A stretch of 64,000 nt of DNA from Paraburkholderia hiiakae (GTDB taxonomy: Bacteria; Pseudomonadota; Gammaproteobacteria; Burkholderiales; Burkholderiaceae). Positions 27,000 to 35,213 of the stretch are shown here, piece by piece. Position numbers and translations under genes: made by a program. The stretch spans positions 186,001-250,000 of the forward strand of contig NZ_CAJHCQ010000006.1 in the NCBI RefSeq assembly GCF_904848665.1. Direction: 5' to 3'. Each line of letters begins with the position of its first letter. The stretch's first letter is position 1. The notes beneath the pieces were generated by a model. That model worked only from the letters and a program-made list of their open reading frames with translations, was not told the origin of the DNA and did no database searches.

Positions 27000-27947
27000 T
27001 TATCGGTCGGTGTGAAGGAGCCGGCGCAACTGGTACACAATGAAGACCAGCATGATTAGAAACAACACGACCGCAATCGCCGCCGAATAGCCGTATCTGA
27101 AGTACTTGATGGCCTGGTCGTACATGAAATAGGCCAGCACCGTTGAACTGTCGAACGGGCCTCCACCTGTCATCACCGCGATCAAATCGAAGCTTCGGAG
27201 TGCGCCAATGATGGTCAACACGACCGAGAGGAAGGTCGCGGGCCGCAGTTGAGGCAGCACAACGTGCCAGAGCAATGCCCAGCCCGTTGCCCCCTCCATC
27301 CGTCCCGCCTCGATGATTTCTGGATTGATGCTTGTGAGGTTGGTGAGGTAGAGCAACATGCAAAACGGAATCTGCGGCCAGAGCGCGGCGGCAATCACGC
27401 CGAACGTGGCGTAGTGCTCATCTCCCAATACCGGGATGCCGTGCCCGACGATGAGCCTTAACAGACCAAACGCGGGATCGTAAAACCAGCTAAAGACGAG
27501 ACCGACGACGACGCCGGATAGCACGAATGGCGAAAAGAACAGCGACTTGATCAGTCGCATGCCTGTCACACTCTGGTTGAGATAGAGCGCAAACGCCAAC
27601 CCGATTGGCGGAGCCAGCAGGAACAACACGAGCCACAAGACATTGTTTTTCAGCGCGACATAAAACGTATCCGTATGAAGCAACTCGTTATAGTTCGCGA
27701 GTCCGACGAACACTTTGTCGCTCATTCCGTCCCAGTTGTACAGACTGAGCACGACGCTGCTGAGGATCGGATAGATCACGTAGATGCAGAACATCGTGCA
27801 CGCTGGCAGCAAGAACAGCAAAGCCGCTCGCTTACGCTTACTGGCAAGCGGTGCCGACAGCCGGGCCGCTGATGAGCGGCCGATGCGGCGGGGCTGATCT
27901 GCGGGCGAGCCGTGACTCACCGACTTTCTCGTTTCGGCTGTGGCCAT
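27000..27947 (-). CDS. carbohydrate ABC transporter permease (MalF/LacF type)
   Basis: A 315-residue permease. The N-terminal cytosolic basic stretch precedes a first helix (ALLFLLPACTMFCIYVIYPIL), and the EAA loop EAGRMEGATGWALLWHVVLPQLRP is in the C-terminal third. ATG 27947 lies 16 bp after the binding-protein stop; the in-frame ATG at 28010 would overlap that gene by 47 bp. Confidence 0.92.
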   Translation of the reverse strand: MATAETRKSVSHGSPADQPRRIGRSSAARLSAPLASKRKRAALLFLLPACTMFCIYVIYPILSSVVLSLYNWDGMSDKVFVGLANYNELLHTDTFYVALKNNVLWLVLFLLAPPIGLAFALYLNQSVTGMRLIKSLFFSPFVLSGVVVGLVFSWFYDPAFGLLRLIVGHGIPVLGDEHYATFGVIAAALWPQIPFCMLLYLTNLTSINPEIIEAGRMEGATGWALLWHVVLPQLRPATFLSVVLTIIGALRSFDLIAVMTGGGPFDSSTVLAYFMYDQAIKYFRYGYSAAIAVVLFLIMLVFIVYQLRRLLHTDR

Positions 27948-27963
27948 CTGAACTCTCGCGTGA

Positions 27964-29199
27964 TCAGGACTTGCTGTAGACGCGCTTGCGTGTCTTTTCG
28001 AGGTCGGCAAGGATGTCGTCGAGCTTCGAAGGATCGCTGATGAAGCGCTGCATGCCCTTCATGCCTTCGTCGGCCATTTCCTTGGTCATATCGCGGTCGT
28101 AAAACTGGGCCACGCCGCCTTTGGTCTCCGACAAGATCTGGAAGCCGATCCTGGCAATCGGATCGTCGGGCATCGCTGCCTTGTTGTTGGCAGGCAGTGT
28201 ACCGACGCCTTTTGCGAGGGTGGCGTCGTTGTCCGGCTGGCCCATGAACGCAAGGAACTTCCGCGCATCAGCCTTGTTCGCCGCTCGCATGGGGATGTTC
28301 AGACATTCCGCAGAGCCATCTTCGGCAGGCGTCACCTTTGGGTCTACGATCGGGAATTTGAAGAAGCCTGTTTGCACCTTCGTCGCCGGGGGCAAACCAG
28401 GCGACAGGAAAGTGCCCATGAGCATCATCGCCGCTTGCCCCTGGATGTACAGCGGCTGCACGGAATCCAGGCTGTATGAAAGCGGATTGTCGATGAAATA
28501 CTTGTTGTCGATGAGTGTCTTCCACGCGAGATACACGTTCTTCACACGCGTGTCCGTGTATGGAATCTCGCCGTTCATCAGTTTCATGTGGAAGTCGTAG
28601 CCGTTCATGCGCAGATCGAGATAGTCGAACCACGCTGCAAGCGTCCACGAATCGCGACCGCCGACAGCAATCGGTGCAATACCGGCCGCTTTCAACTTTT
28701 TGCAATCGTCGAGAAACTCTTGCCAGTTTTTTGGCTCGCCTTTGACGCCGGCTTTCTCGAACAGGTCCTTCCGATAGTAGAGGCCCCAGGCAAAGTACTG
28801 CGTCGGCATTGCGTATTGCTTGCCGTCATAGGACGAAGCCGTCTTCAAGGAGGCGAACTGCGCGTTCCAGTCGTTCTTCTTCCAGTCCGCCGAAAGGTCT
28901 TCGAGCAGGCCGCGCTTTGCGTAGTACGCCATGCGCTCGCCCTCGTGCCAGTTGATTCCATCCGGTGCGACCGACGTAAGCCAGGCGGGTAATTGGACCT
29001 TGTATGTCTCTTCTTCGACGAAGGCGACTTTGGTGGTCACGCCCGGGTTGGCCTGTTCAAACTCTTTGATCAAGGTTTCCCAGACGGCGCGTGTCTCCGC
29101 TCCCTTGAACGCAATGTTCAACTGGAGCGTGCCGGCGCTAGCGACCGTCGCAACTGAAAGAGCGGCACTCAGAATTGAGAGCGCAATGGTTCGTTTCAT
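27964..29199 (-). CDS. extracellular sugar-binding protein (ABC family 1)
   Basis: A 411-residue periplasmic solute-binding protein. The signal peptide spans about residues 1-22 (MKRTIALSILSAALSVATVASA). The mature part begins with the family 1 pattern FEQANPGVTTKVAF and contains the tryptophan-rich sugar cleft (NWQEFLDDCKKLKAAGIAPIAVGG). CGGAGACATCT before ATG 29199 fixes the start. It lies 20 bp after the ATPase gene. Probably binds galactosides, given the GH42 enzyme in the operon. Confidence 0.92.
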   Translation of the reverse strand: MKRTIALSILSAALSVATVASAGTLQLNIAFKGAETRAVWETLIKEFEQANPGVTTKVAFVEEETYKVQLPAWLTSVAPDGINWHEGERMAYYAKRGLLEDLSADWKKNDWNAQFASLKTASSYDGKQYAMPTQYFAWGLYYRKDLFEKAGVKGEPKNWQEFLDDCKKLKAAGIAPIAVGGRDSWTLAAWFDYLDLRMNGYDFHMKLMNGEIPYTDTRVKNVYLAWKTLIDNKYFIDNPLSYSLDSVQPLYIQGQAAMMLMGTFLSPGLPPATKVQTGFFKFPIVDPKVTPAEDGSAECLNIPMRAANKADARKFLAFMGQPDNDATLAKGVGTLPANNKAAMPDDPIARIGFQILSETKGGVAQFYDRDMTKEMADEGMKGMQRFISDPSKLDDILADLEKTRKRVYSKS

Positions 29200-29219
29200 A
29201 GATGTCTCCGTAGATTGTT

Positions 29220-30371
29220 CTAGTGAAGCTTCGGTAGCGCGCTGCCGTCGGCGGTGAATAGATGACAAGCGTTGGAATTGAACCGGATCGTGACTTGCGT
29301 GCCGGGTTGATATGCCACGTCGCCCGGCTGCTTTACGACGATTGTCGCTCCGGCGAGATCGTCGAGGTGAAGATAGCTATGTTCGCCGAGTCGCTCGACA
29401 AGGGTGACCTCGCGTTGGAGCGTCTGTACTGCGTCTTCGTCATTGTGTGCAATCAAGTTGCCTCTGATGACATCGTCGAAGTGCTCGGGGCGTATTCCCA
29501 GTTGAACAGCCTGTCCAGTTTGCAGCGACGATCCATCGACTCTGACCAGAACGTCCTCGTTGGTCTTCTCTAGCCTTACGATGACGCCGTCGCGGCCCAA
29601 CGATTTGATCGTTGCGCCGAGGAAATTCATCTTGGGGCTGCCAATGAACTCGGCAACGAACCGGCTGTTCGGGCGGTGGTACAGGTCGAGCGGCGAGCCG
29701 ACTTGCGCAATGCTCCCGAACTGTTCGGCATCGGCGCCTGTGCGCAACAAGACGATCTTGTCGCCAAGCGTCATCGCCTCGACCTGATCGTGAGTCACAT
29801 AAACGGTGCTGGACTGTGCGAATTTGCGATGAAGCTTTGCAATCTCGACTCTCGTCTGGCTACGCAGCATGGCATCGAGGTTCGAAAGTGGTTCATCGAA
29901 CAAGAACACGCCGGGCTCGCGCACAATGGCCCGACCGATGGCAACGCGCTGGCGTTGCCCTCCAGACAGCGCTGCGGGCTTGCGCTTCAGCAGCGCGTCG
30001 AGTTGCAGCGTCTTCGCCGCTGTTCGAACTTTGGCCGCCACCTGGTCGGCGGGTAGGCCCGATAGTTTTAATCCAAACCCCATATTTTCCTCAACCGTCA
30101 TATGGGGAAACAGGGCGTAGCTTTGGAAGACCATCGCCACCCCGCGTTTGGCCGGGGGTATGGCATTCACGAGGCGACCACCAATCTCGACATCGCCCGA
30201 GGTGGCGTCTTCAAGGCCCGCAATGATGCGTAGCAGCGTTGACTTGCCGCATCCCGATGGGCCAAGGAAGACACAGAACTCGTTCTCCCCAATGTCCAGG
30301 TCGATTCCATGTAGTACGGGCGCGTGATCTCCATACGCCTTCGTCACGCCTTTCAGTGTGATGGCCGCCAT
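29220..30371 (-). CDS. sugar ABC transporter ATP-binding protein (UgpC/MsmX/MalK type)
   Basis: A 383-residue ATPase. Walker A is GPSGCGKST at about 38-46, the signature is LSGGQRQR near 136, Walker B ends FLFDEPLSNLD, and the H-loop is THDQVEAMT. The C-terminal TOBE/OB domain (about 235-383) is the regulatory part found in MalK-like ATPases. It is the first gene of the operon, unusual because the binding protein often leads, and it is divergent from the LacI regulator across a 218-bp control region. Confidence 0.93.
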   Translation of the reverse strand: MAAITLKGVTKAYGDHAPVLHGIDLDIGENEFCVFLGPSGCGKSTLLRIIAGLEDATSGDVEIGGRLVNAIPPAKRGVAMVFQSYALFPHMTVEENMGFGLKLSGLPADQVAAKVRTAAKTLQLDALLKRKPAALSGGQRQRVAIGRAIVREPGVFLFDEPLSNLDAMLRSQTRVEIAKLHRKFAQSSTVYVTHDQVEAMTLGDKIVLLRTGADAEQFGSIAQVGSPLDLYHRPNSRFVAEFIGSPKMNFLGATIKSLGRDGVIVRLEKTNEDVLVRVDGSSLQTGQAVQLGIRPEHFDDVIRGNLIAHNDEDAVQTLQREVTLVERLGEHSYLHLDDLAGATIVVKQPGDVAYQPGTQVTIRFNSNACHLFTADGSALPKLH

Positions 30372-30387
30372 GTCTCCGTCCAGCTTG

Positions 30388-30401
30388 GTTTAACGTTACA
30401 T
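30388..30401. promoter_or_regulatory. probable LacI-family operator before the ABC/GH42 operon
   Basis: TAACGTTA at 30391-30398 is an 8-bp palindrome with the central CG typical of LacI/GalR operators (flanks GGTT and CATC). It lies about 20 bp before the ATPase start codon and opposite the lacI-type gene. Confidence 0.5.
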
Positions 30402-30412
30402 CATCCGATTGC

Positions 30413-30432
30413 AAAAAAAGGCCGTGAGGCCT
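30413..30432 (-). terminator. intrinsic terminator-like hairpin in the ABC operon leader
   Basis: On the minus strand AGGCC-TCAC-GGCCT is followed directly by a run of seven T. The short 5-bp G+C stem plus T-run lies between the divergent regulator and the ATPase gene. It is either an attenuator or an insulator. Confidence 0.45.
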
Positions 30433-30517
30433 GTCTGGAGGTAACCGCATTGATCGTTTGAACGGACTCTACGCCGGTTTTTTGGCGCGCGCAATAGGTC
30501 TTCCACCGGGGGGCGAG

Positions 30518-30546
30518 TTGACAACTGCCCGCTGCATCGATTGAAT
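30518..30546 (+). promoter_or_regulatory. sigma70 promoter of the LacI-type regulator
   Basis: TTGACA (30518-30523), a 17-bp spacer and TTGAAT (30541-30546) lie 44 bp before the regulator's start codon. The -35 is perfect; the -10 matches four of six. Confidence 0.5.
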
Positions 30547-30589
30547 GTTGCGACACGCATCCTTTTCCTCCCGATTCGAAAGGCCCACC

Positions 30590-31633
30590 ATGAGCAGTAA
30601 GCAATTCACTCCGACAGTCACGATCAGAGACGTGGCAGAAGACGCCGGCGTCTCGGTCATGACAGTCTCGAATGTGCTGCGTGGTCGGGGACGAGTAGGA
30701 GAGGAAACGCGACTGCGCGTGCTCGAGGCCGTCGAGAGACAAGGCTATCGCCCGAATTTGACAGCACGGGCGCTCGTCGAGCGAAAGGCTCCAACGCTCG
30801 CGTTGATGCTTAGCTGCATCACGAACCCCTTCTATCCGGAGTTCACGCTTGCAGCGAACCTGGCGGCGCTCAAGCATGAACGCCATCTGCTTGTGTGCAA
30901 CACCGATCACGAGCCAGATCGCGGCACGAGCTTTCTGCAACAGGTCGCGGGTTCGCTATCGGACGGGGTTCTGGTCGCGAACTACGGAGAGTTGCCAGTC
31001 GAGGAACTGAAAGCGCTACAGAAGCGAGGCGTCCCCGTTGTCATATCGGTGTGGGAGCTTCCTGATGAGCCGCCAGGAATTCCGTGCGTAACCTTCGATT
31101 CCAAAGGCGCCGCGAGACTTGCCGTGGAACACCTGATCGACTTGGGACATCGGCGCATCGGGGCGATCATTGGTAGCCCGAAGAACGGCATCCATCGAGC
31201 CCGCTTTGCCGGCTACCAGGAGGTCATCCGGGAAGCCAGAATTCGTCGGCTCGCGGCCGACGAGCGATTCACGGAGGACTCGTTTGATGACGGTTATCAG
31301 GCAGCGACGGACTTGCTAACCTCCCGCCCGGATTTGACGGCGATATTCGTATCTAACGACCTTCCCGCTCTCGGCGTGTTGAATGCGGCATCAGATCTAG
31401 GGTACTCAGTTCCAGGAGACCTCTCGGTCGTCAGTATCACGGACATCGTACCGGCGAGACAATCGCGGCCCGGTTTGACGACCGTGGCTATCCCGACCAC
31501 TGAGTTGGCGGAAAAAGGGATTGGACTGCTTGTCGATCTCATGAATGGACGAGCCTCTCAGACGGCGGTAATTCGCACTTCGGCACCCAGGCTCATTGTT
31601 CGAGGCTCGACGGCGGCGCCTTCGGACGTGTGA
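30590..31633 (+). CDS. LacI family transcriptional regulator
   Basis: A 347-residue repressor. The N-terminal HTH is TIRDVAEDAGVSVMTVSNVL (about residues 9-28), followed by the hinge helix (RPNLTARAL). A periplasmic-binding-protein-like effector domain follows (LALMLSCITNPFYPEF..., VISVWELP, VVSITDIVPAR). ATG 30590 gives the usual spacing to the HTH; ATG 30545 is in frame but adds 15 basic residues. It is divergent from the ABC transporter/GH42 operon and most likely represses it through the TAACGTTA site, with a galactoside as inducer (inference). Confidence 0.93.
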   Translation: MSSKQFTPTVTIRDVAEDAGVSVMTVSNVLRGRGRVGEETRLRVLEAVERQGYRPNLTARALVERKAPTLALMLSCITNPFYPEFTLAANLAALKHERHLLVCNTDHEPDRGTSFLQQVAGSLSDGVLVANYGELPVEELKALQKRGVPVVISVWELPDEPPGIPCVTFDSKGAARLAVEHLIDLGHRRIGAIIGSPKNGIHRARFAGYQEVIREARIRRLAADERFTEDSFDDGYQAATDLLTSRPDLTAIFVSNDLPALGVLNAASDLGYSVPGDLSVVSITDIVPARQSRPGLTTVAIPTTELAEKGIGLLVDLMNGRASQTAVIRTSAPRLIVRGSTAAPSDV

Positions 31634-31862
31634 TCGGCCGGAGTGCTCGCGCACGCCAGCCTTTGTCGAATGTGCCACGACGGGCGCGCGCCAACCGGAA
31701 GGACTCGGCGTCGAGAGTGAAACATATAGCTTTCGATTCGCGCCGAAGCAAGGGCAATGCAACGCGCAAGCGCTAGTGGGAAAAGCTTGGCCAACGGGCA
31801 ATGGCGGGCCTAGCGAGCGCACAGTGCATAACGATCAGTGGATTTGAGCCCAGTGGAGCTGG

Positions 31863-32813
31863 CTATGGGTTCTGGTCGAGCCAATCTACGATGTTGCGTA
31901 CCGAATCGCCATAGAACGTCTCGTACAACTCACGCGTCACATAACCGATATGCGGGGTGGCAAGCACGTTGTCCAGTGTGCGCAACGGGTGGTTCGGATC
32001 GAGCGGCTCGGTATCGTAGACGTCGACTGCCGCGCCCGCGATCTGCCCGCTCTTGAGCGCGGCAATCAGTGCCGTGGTATCGACAATCGGTCCGCGCGAC
32101 GTATTGACGATACGGCTCGTCGACTTCATTTTCGCAAGCTCTGCCGCGCCGACCAGATCTCGCGTCCGATCGCTCAGCCGAAGGTGGATCGAAAGTATGT
32201 CGGACGTTGCAAACAGCGTGTCCTTGTCCACCCGCTGTACGCCTTTCGACTCGGCGCGCTCAACGGTCAGGTTCTGGCTCCATGCAATCACGTTCATCCT
32301 GAATGCACGGCCAATCACGCCGACCGCCGACCCGATGTGGCCAAGCCCCAGAATGCCGAGCGTCTTGCCAGCCAGTTGCGTTCCAAGGGTGCGCTGCCAA
32401 CCCCCTTCGCGCAACGACCGGTTTTCCCCCGGAATATTGCGGGCCATCGCCAGGATCAAAGCCCAGGCCATTTCGATGGTCGGTGTGGACGAGTATCCGG
32501 TGTGCGCGACCTTGATGCCGCGCTCAGCGGCCGCGTCGGTGTCGATTGACGCATTGACCGGGCCCGTCGAGGCAATCAGCTTGAGATTGGGAAGTTGCTC
32601 GATGATCGCGCGCGTCAGTGGCGTTCTTTCGCGCATCACACATAACACATCAAATGGCTTCAGGCGTTCAATGATCTGCGCGTCTTCCGCCACGTGGTCG
32701 TTGAAAACGGTGATCTGCGCACGGCCCTTCAGTGGGGACCAGTCGGCCGCGTCGAGCGCGACGTTCTGGTAGTCGTCGAGAATGCCAATTCGGATAGGGG
32801 ACGGGCTAGACAT
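31863..32813 (-). CDS. D-2-hydroxyacid dehydrogenase family protein, copy 1
   Basis: A 316-residue D-2-hydroxyacid dehydrogenase-like protein. The Rossmann motif GLGHIG is at 156-161, and the usual R (NTSRGP), E (DVYDTEPLD) and H (ATPHIGYVT) follow. ATG 32813 follows CTGGAGGAACCC. By my count about 21 of 316 residues differ from copy 2 at 34182-35132, so they are close but not recent duplicates. Unlike copy 2 it has no intact maleate isomerase upstream, only that gene's last ten codons. Whether it is still transcribed is unclear. Substitutions are mostly conservative and the catalytic residues are kept, so the protein is probably functional. Confidence 0.87.
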   Translation of the reverse strand: MSSPSPIRIGILDDYQNVALDAADWSPLKGRAQITVFNDHVAEDAQIIERLKPFDVLCVMRERTPLTRAIIEQLPNLKLIASTGPVNASIDTDAAAERGIKVAHTGYSSTPTIEMAWALILAMARNIPGENRSLREGGWQRTLGTQLAGKTLGILGLGHIGSAVGVIGRAFRMNVIAWSQNLTVERAESKGVQRVDKDTLFATSDILSIHLRLSDRTRDLVGAAELAKMKSTSRIVNTSRGPIVDTTALIAALKSGQIAGAAVDVYDTEPLDPNHPLRTLDNVLATPHIGYVTRELYETFYGDSVRNIVDWLDQNP

Positions 32814-32839
32814 GGGTTCCTCCAGAAAAACGGGGGAGG

Positions 32840-32851
32840 CCTGCCGGCAGG
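32840..32851 (-). promoter_or_regulatory. leader palindrome before dehydrogenase copy 1
   Basis: CCTGCCGGCAGG is a perfect 12-bp palindrome 27 bp upstream of the start codon. The same site in copy 2 reads CCTGCCCGCAGG, keeping both arms. Confidence 0.35.
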
Positions 32852-33024
32852 ACCGCTTCAATCGAACGCAACCCCGCGGCGGTTTCGTCAGACATTAAAA
32901 CTGGCCGGACAGCAAGTGCCCTGCATTCGTGGAAAGATAATCATCTTCCCGGAAACGCTCGCCTTCAAGAATGAACGTCACAACTGCGGACTCGAGTGCC
33001 GAAACGGTGATAAATCGGCGCCAA

Positions 33025-33236
33025 TCACGCGCCCGAAAGCAGCGCACCCGCTTGAGGGACGACAGGTTCAAGCTTGAGGCGAACAAGCACCCCACGGGCG
33101 GTGCAAACCGCCGTTGAGACCGTTCGAATTCCAAGCGTGTCTTCAATGCGTTGAATCGCTGGCAGCGACGGCATTCCGCACCATCCGTATTCAGGCGGCG
33201 GACATCGTCGACCAGCTTCAAAGGATCGCGCAATCC
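33025..33236 (-). pseudogene. maleate isomerase remnant (C-terminal part, frameshifted)
   Basis: Reading the minus strand, the frame covering 33177-33236 gives RDPLKLVDDVRRLN, matching the intact gene's LDPMNLLEHVKRLD. After a frame change near 33180 the next frame gives GMPSLPAIQRIEDTLG and ends PVVPQAGALLSGA at a stop codon, matching the intact C-terminus. The essential second cysteine region is destroyed at the junction and no N-terminal half is visible. The ending resembles other MaiA proteins more than the intact neighbour does, so it came from a separate paralogue. Confidence 0.75.
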
Positions 33237-33390
33237 ACCTGCACATTGGCTGCGCGTGTTCATCATGGCATTTGCCAAGGTCAGCGAAGAGTTCGTGCTC
33301 TTCAAGGCAGACATCGTCAACCGCGATGGACATGAACATACTGGATTGAGGCGAAATGCGTCACACCGCGACGTTTCAGGAAAAAAATCG

Positions 33391-33450
33391 ATGAAACCAG
33401 ATATCGAGTCTCTTAGGATTTTCGTTGCCGTAATCGAAAAAAGCACTTGA
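33391..33450 (+). pseudogene. LysR-type regulator N-terminal stub
   Basis: ATG 33391 opens MKPDIESLRIFVAVIEKST and then stops. The pattern is that of the first 19 residues of LysR regulators, just before the HTH; compare LDPLSLKLFVRVVETGT in the intact LysR at 37603-38493. The rest of the gene is not recognisable downstream. Confidence 0.6.
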
Positions 33451-34138
33451 GTCGAAACGGCTCGCGAGCGCGGAGATGCGCGTGTCCCACTGAAGCTCGG
33501 GTTTTGCGTACGTCGGGATTTTGATTGGACGCTTTACTGCTTCGAGCGAGACGCCCAGGTAGCGTTCGCGGCAGCACGGGCGCGGTTCTCGCTTTTATGC
33601 AAGCCGGCGATCTGGCGGGTCGCAATCTGTATCGCCAGGCGGTTGGCGCGGTCAGCAGTCGCGGGCGTTGCTCGCGGTCTGCCGGCAGACGCGTGTGCTT
33701 TGACATTGCCACTCATTTAGCTGGCAGATGCTTTTATATTGCACTTGATGATTTGGTCCGTGTCACAACTAATCGTGCTTCAGACGACGGACTCGAGATC
33801 TCGATGATAGTGAAGGAACTGAACCCGGAAAGTCGTGAATTTGTCAGGCGTTGGGTGATAGCGAGGTGCGAACAATTGGGACTCGAGCGGTAAGCTGCTG
33901 GCCTCACGTAACATGGGGAAGCAGCTAACTCCAGATTTAAAGTTTTATAGTTCCTGGTCGGGGAACCATTAATCTTTAACTTGGGCAGAAGATAAGTGCC
34001 GATTCTTCCTCTTTTGTGCCTGATCCTGGAACTAGTTTGAATGAGCAGTCACCAGTTAAGTCCGTAGTCTCGTTGAAAGGTACATTACTTACTTCAGCTG
34101 GCGGAATGCTCTGGACTGCCACGGCGATGCAGACGTTA

Positions 34139-34165
34139 GGCGCCTGCGATCGCAGGCGCCTTTTG
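34139..34165. terminator. 22-bp perfect palindrome with T-run
   Basis: The bases 34139-34160 are their own reverse complement (GGCGCCTGCGA and its mirror), followed by TTTTG on the plus strand. This is an intrinsic terminator shape for plus-strand transcription, and lies 17 bp past the stop of dehydrogenase copy 2 on the minus strand. Confidence 0.55.
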
Positions 34166-34181
34166 CGCCCAGTGGAGCTGG

Positions 34182-35132
34182 CTACGGATTCTGGTCGAGC
34201 CAACCGGTGATGTTTCGTACCGAATCGCCATAGAACGTCTCGTACATCTCACGCGTCACATAACCGATATGAGGGGTGGCAAGCACGTTGTCCAATGTGC
34301 GCAACGGGTGGGTCGGATCGAGCGGCTCAGTATCGTAGACGTCGATTGCCGCTCCCGCGATCTGCCCGCTTTTCAGCGCGCCAATCAGTGCTGCGGTATC
34401 GATAATCGGCCCGCGCGACGTATTGACGATGCGGCTCGTCGACTTCATCTTTGCAAGCTCTGCCGCGCCGACCAGCCCTAGCGTCCGGTCGCTCAGCCGA
34501 ACGTGGATCGAAAGTATGTCGGACGTTGCAAACAGCGTGTCCTTGTCCACCCGCTGGACACCTTTGGACTCCGCGCGCTCGACCGTCAGGTTCTGGCTCC
34601 ATGCGATGACATTCATCCTGAACGCACGGCCGATCACGCCAACCGCCGACCCGATGTGGCCAAGCCCCAGAAGGCCGAGCGTCTTGCCAGCCAGTTGCGT
34701 GCCAAGCGCGCGCTGCCAGCCGCCTTCGCGCAACGACTGGTTCTCCACCGGAATGTTGCGGGCCATTGCCAGGATCAAAGCCCAGGCCATTTCGATGGTC
34801 GGTGTTGAGGAGTATCCGGTGTGGGCGATCTTTATGCCGCGCTCGGCGGCCGCGTCGGTGTCGATCGATGCGTTGGCCGGGCCCGTCGAGGCAATCAGCT
34901 TGAGATTGGGAAGTTGCTCGATGATCGCGCGCGTCAGTGGCGTTCGTTCGCGCATGACGCAGAGCACGTCAAAGGGCTTCAGGCGTGCAATGATCTGCGC
35001 GGTTTCCGCCACATGGTCGTTGAAAACGGTGATCTCCGCACGGCCCTTCAGTGGAGACCAGTCGGCCACGTCGAGCGCGACGTTCTGGTAGTCGTCGAGA
35101 ATGCCAATTCGGATAGGGGACGGGCTGGACAT
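34182..35132 (-). CDS. D-2-hydroxyacid dehydrogenase family protein, copy 2
   Basis: A 316-residue dehydrogenase-like protein nearly identical to copy 1, with the same Rossmann and catalytic motifs. CTGGAGGAACAC precedes ATG 35132. It is the third gene of a minus-strand series, MFS transporter, maleate isomerase, dehydrogenase, with an 81-bp leader that contains a conserved palindrome. Acting after a maleate isomerase it might reduce or oxidise a C4 hydroxy/keto acid, but this is inference; the family is broad and substrate is not readable. Confidence 0.89.
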   Translation of the reverse strand: MSSPSPIRIGILDDYQNVALDVADWSPLKGRAEITVFNDHVAETAQIIARLKPFDVLCVMRERTPLTRAIIEQLPNLKLIASTGPANASIDTDAAAERGIKIAHTGYSSTPTIEMAWALILAMARNIPVENQSLREGGWQRALGTQLAGKTLGLLGLGHIGSAVGVIGRAFRMNVIAWSQNLTVERAESKGVQRVDKDTLFATSDILSIHVRLSDRTLGLVGAAELAKMKSTSRIVNTSRGPIIDTAALIGALKSGQIAGAAIDVYDTEPLDPTHPLRTLDNVLATPHIGYVTREMYETFYGDSVRNITGWLDQNP

Positions 35133-35159
35133 GTGTTCCTCCAGAAGTGCCGGGGAAGG

Positions 35160-35171
35160 CCTGCCCGCAGG
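35160..35171 (-). promoter_or_regulatory. leader palindrome before dehydrogenase copy 2
   Basis: CCTGCCCGCAGG, arms CCTGC and GCAGG, 28 bp before the start codon between the maleate isomerase and dehydrogenase genes. It is the counterpart of 32840-32851. Confidence 0.35.
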
Positions 35172-35213
35172 ACCGCTTCAATCGAAAGCAACCCTGCGGC
35201 GGCTTTGTCAAAA

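Larger units (their letters stand above)
31848..32927. repeat. 1,080-bp direct repeat, copy 1
   Basis: This block and 34167-35246 run in the same orientation and have equal length. Both begin GCCCAGTGGAGCTGGCTA and end AAGTGCCCTGCATT, with unrelated sequence immediately outside. The unit contains a complete dehydrogenase gene, its 81-bp leader and the last ten codons of a maleate isomerase gene. Confidence 0.9.
32928..34138. other. decayed segment between the two repeat copies
   Basis: No intact gene. It contains a frameshifted maleate isomerase remnant (33025-33236, minus), a LysR N-terminal stub (33391-33450, plus) and, from about 33900, a tract clearly richer in A+T than its surroundings. 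A 122-codon plus ORF at 33525-33893 shows no recognisable motif. Confidence 0.7.

Noticed and set aside
33525..33893. 122-codon plus-strand ORF in the decayed segment
   Set aside because: First half looks like out-of-frame Arg/Ala text; no motif, and it lies among broken genes.
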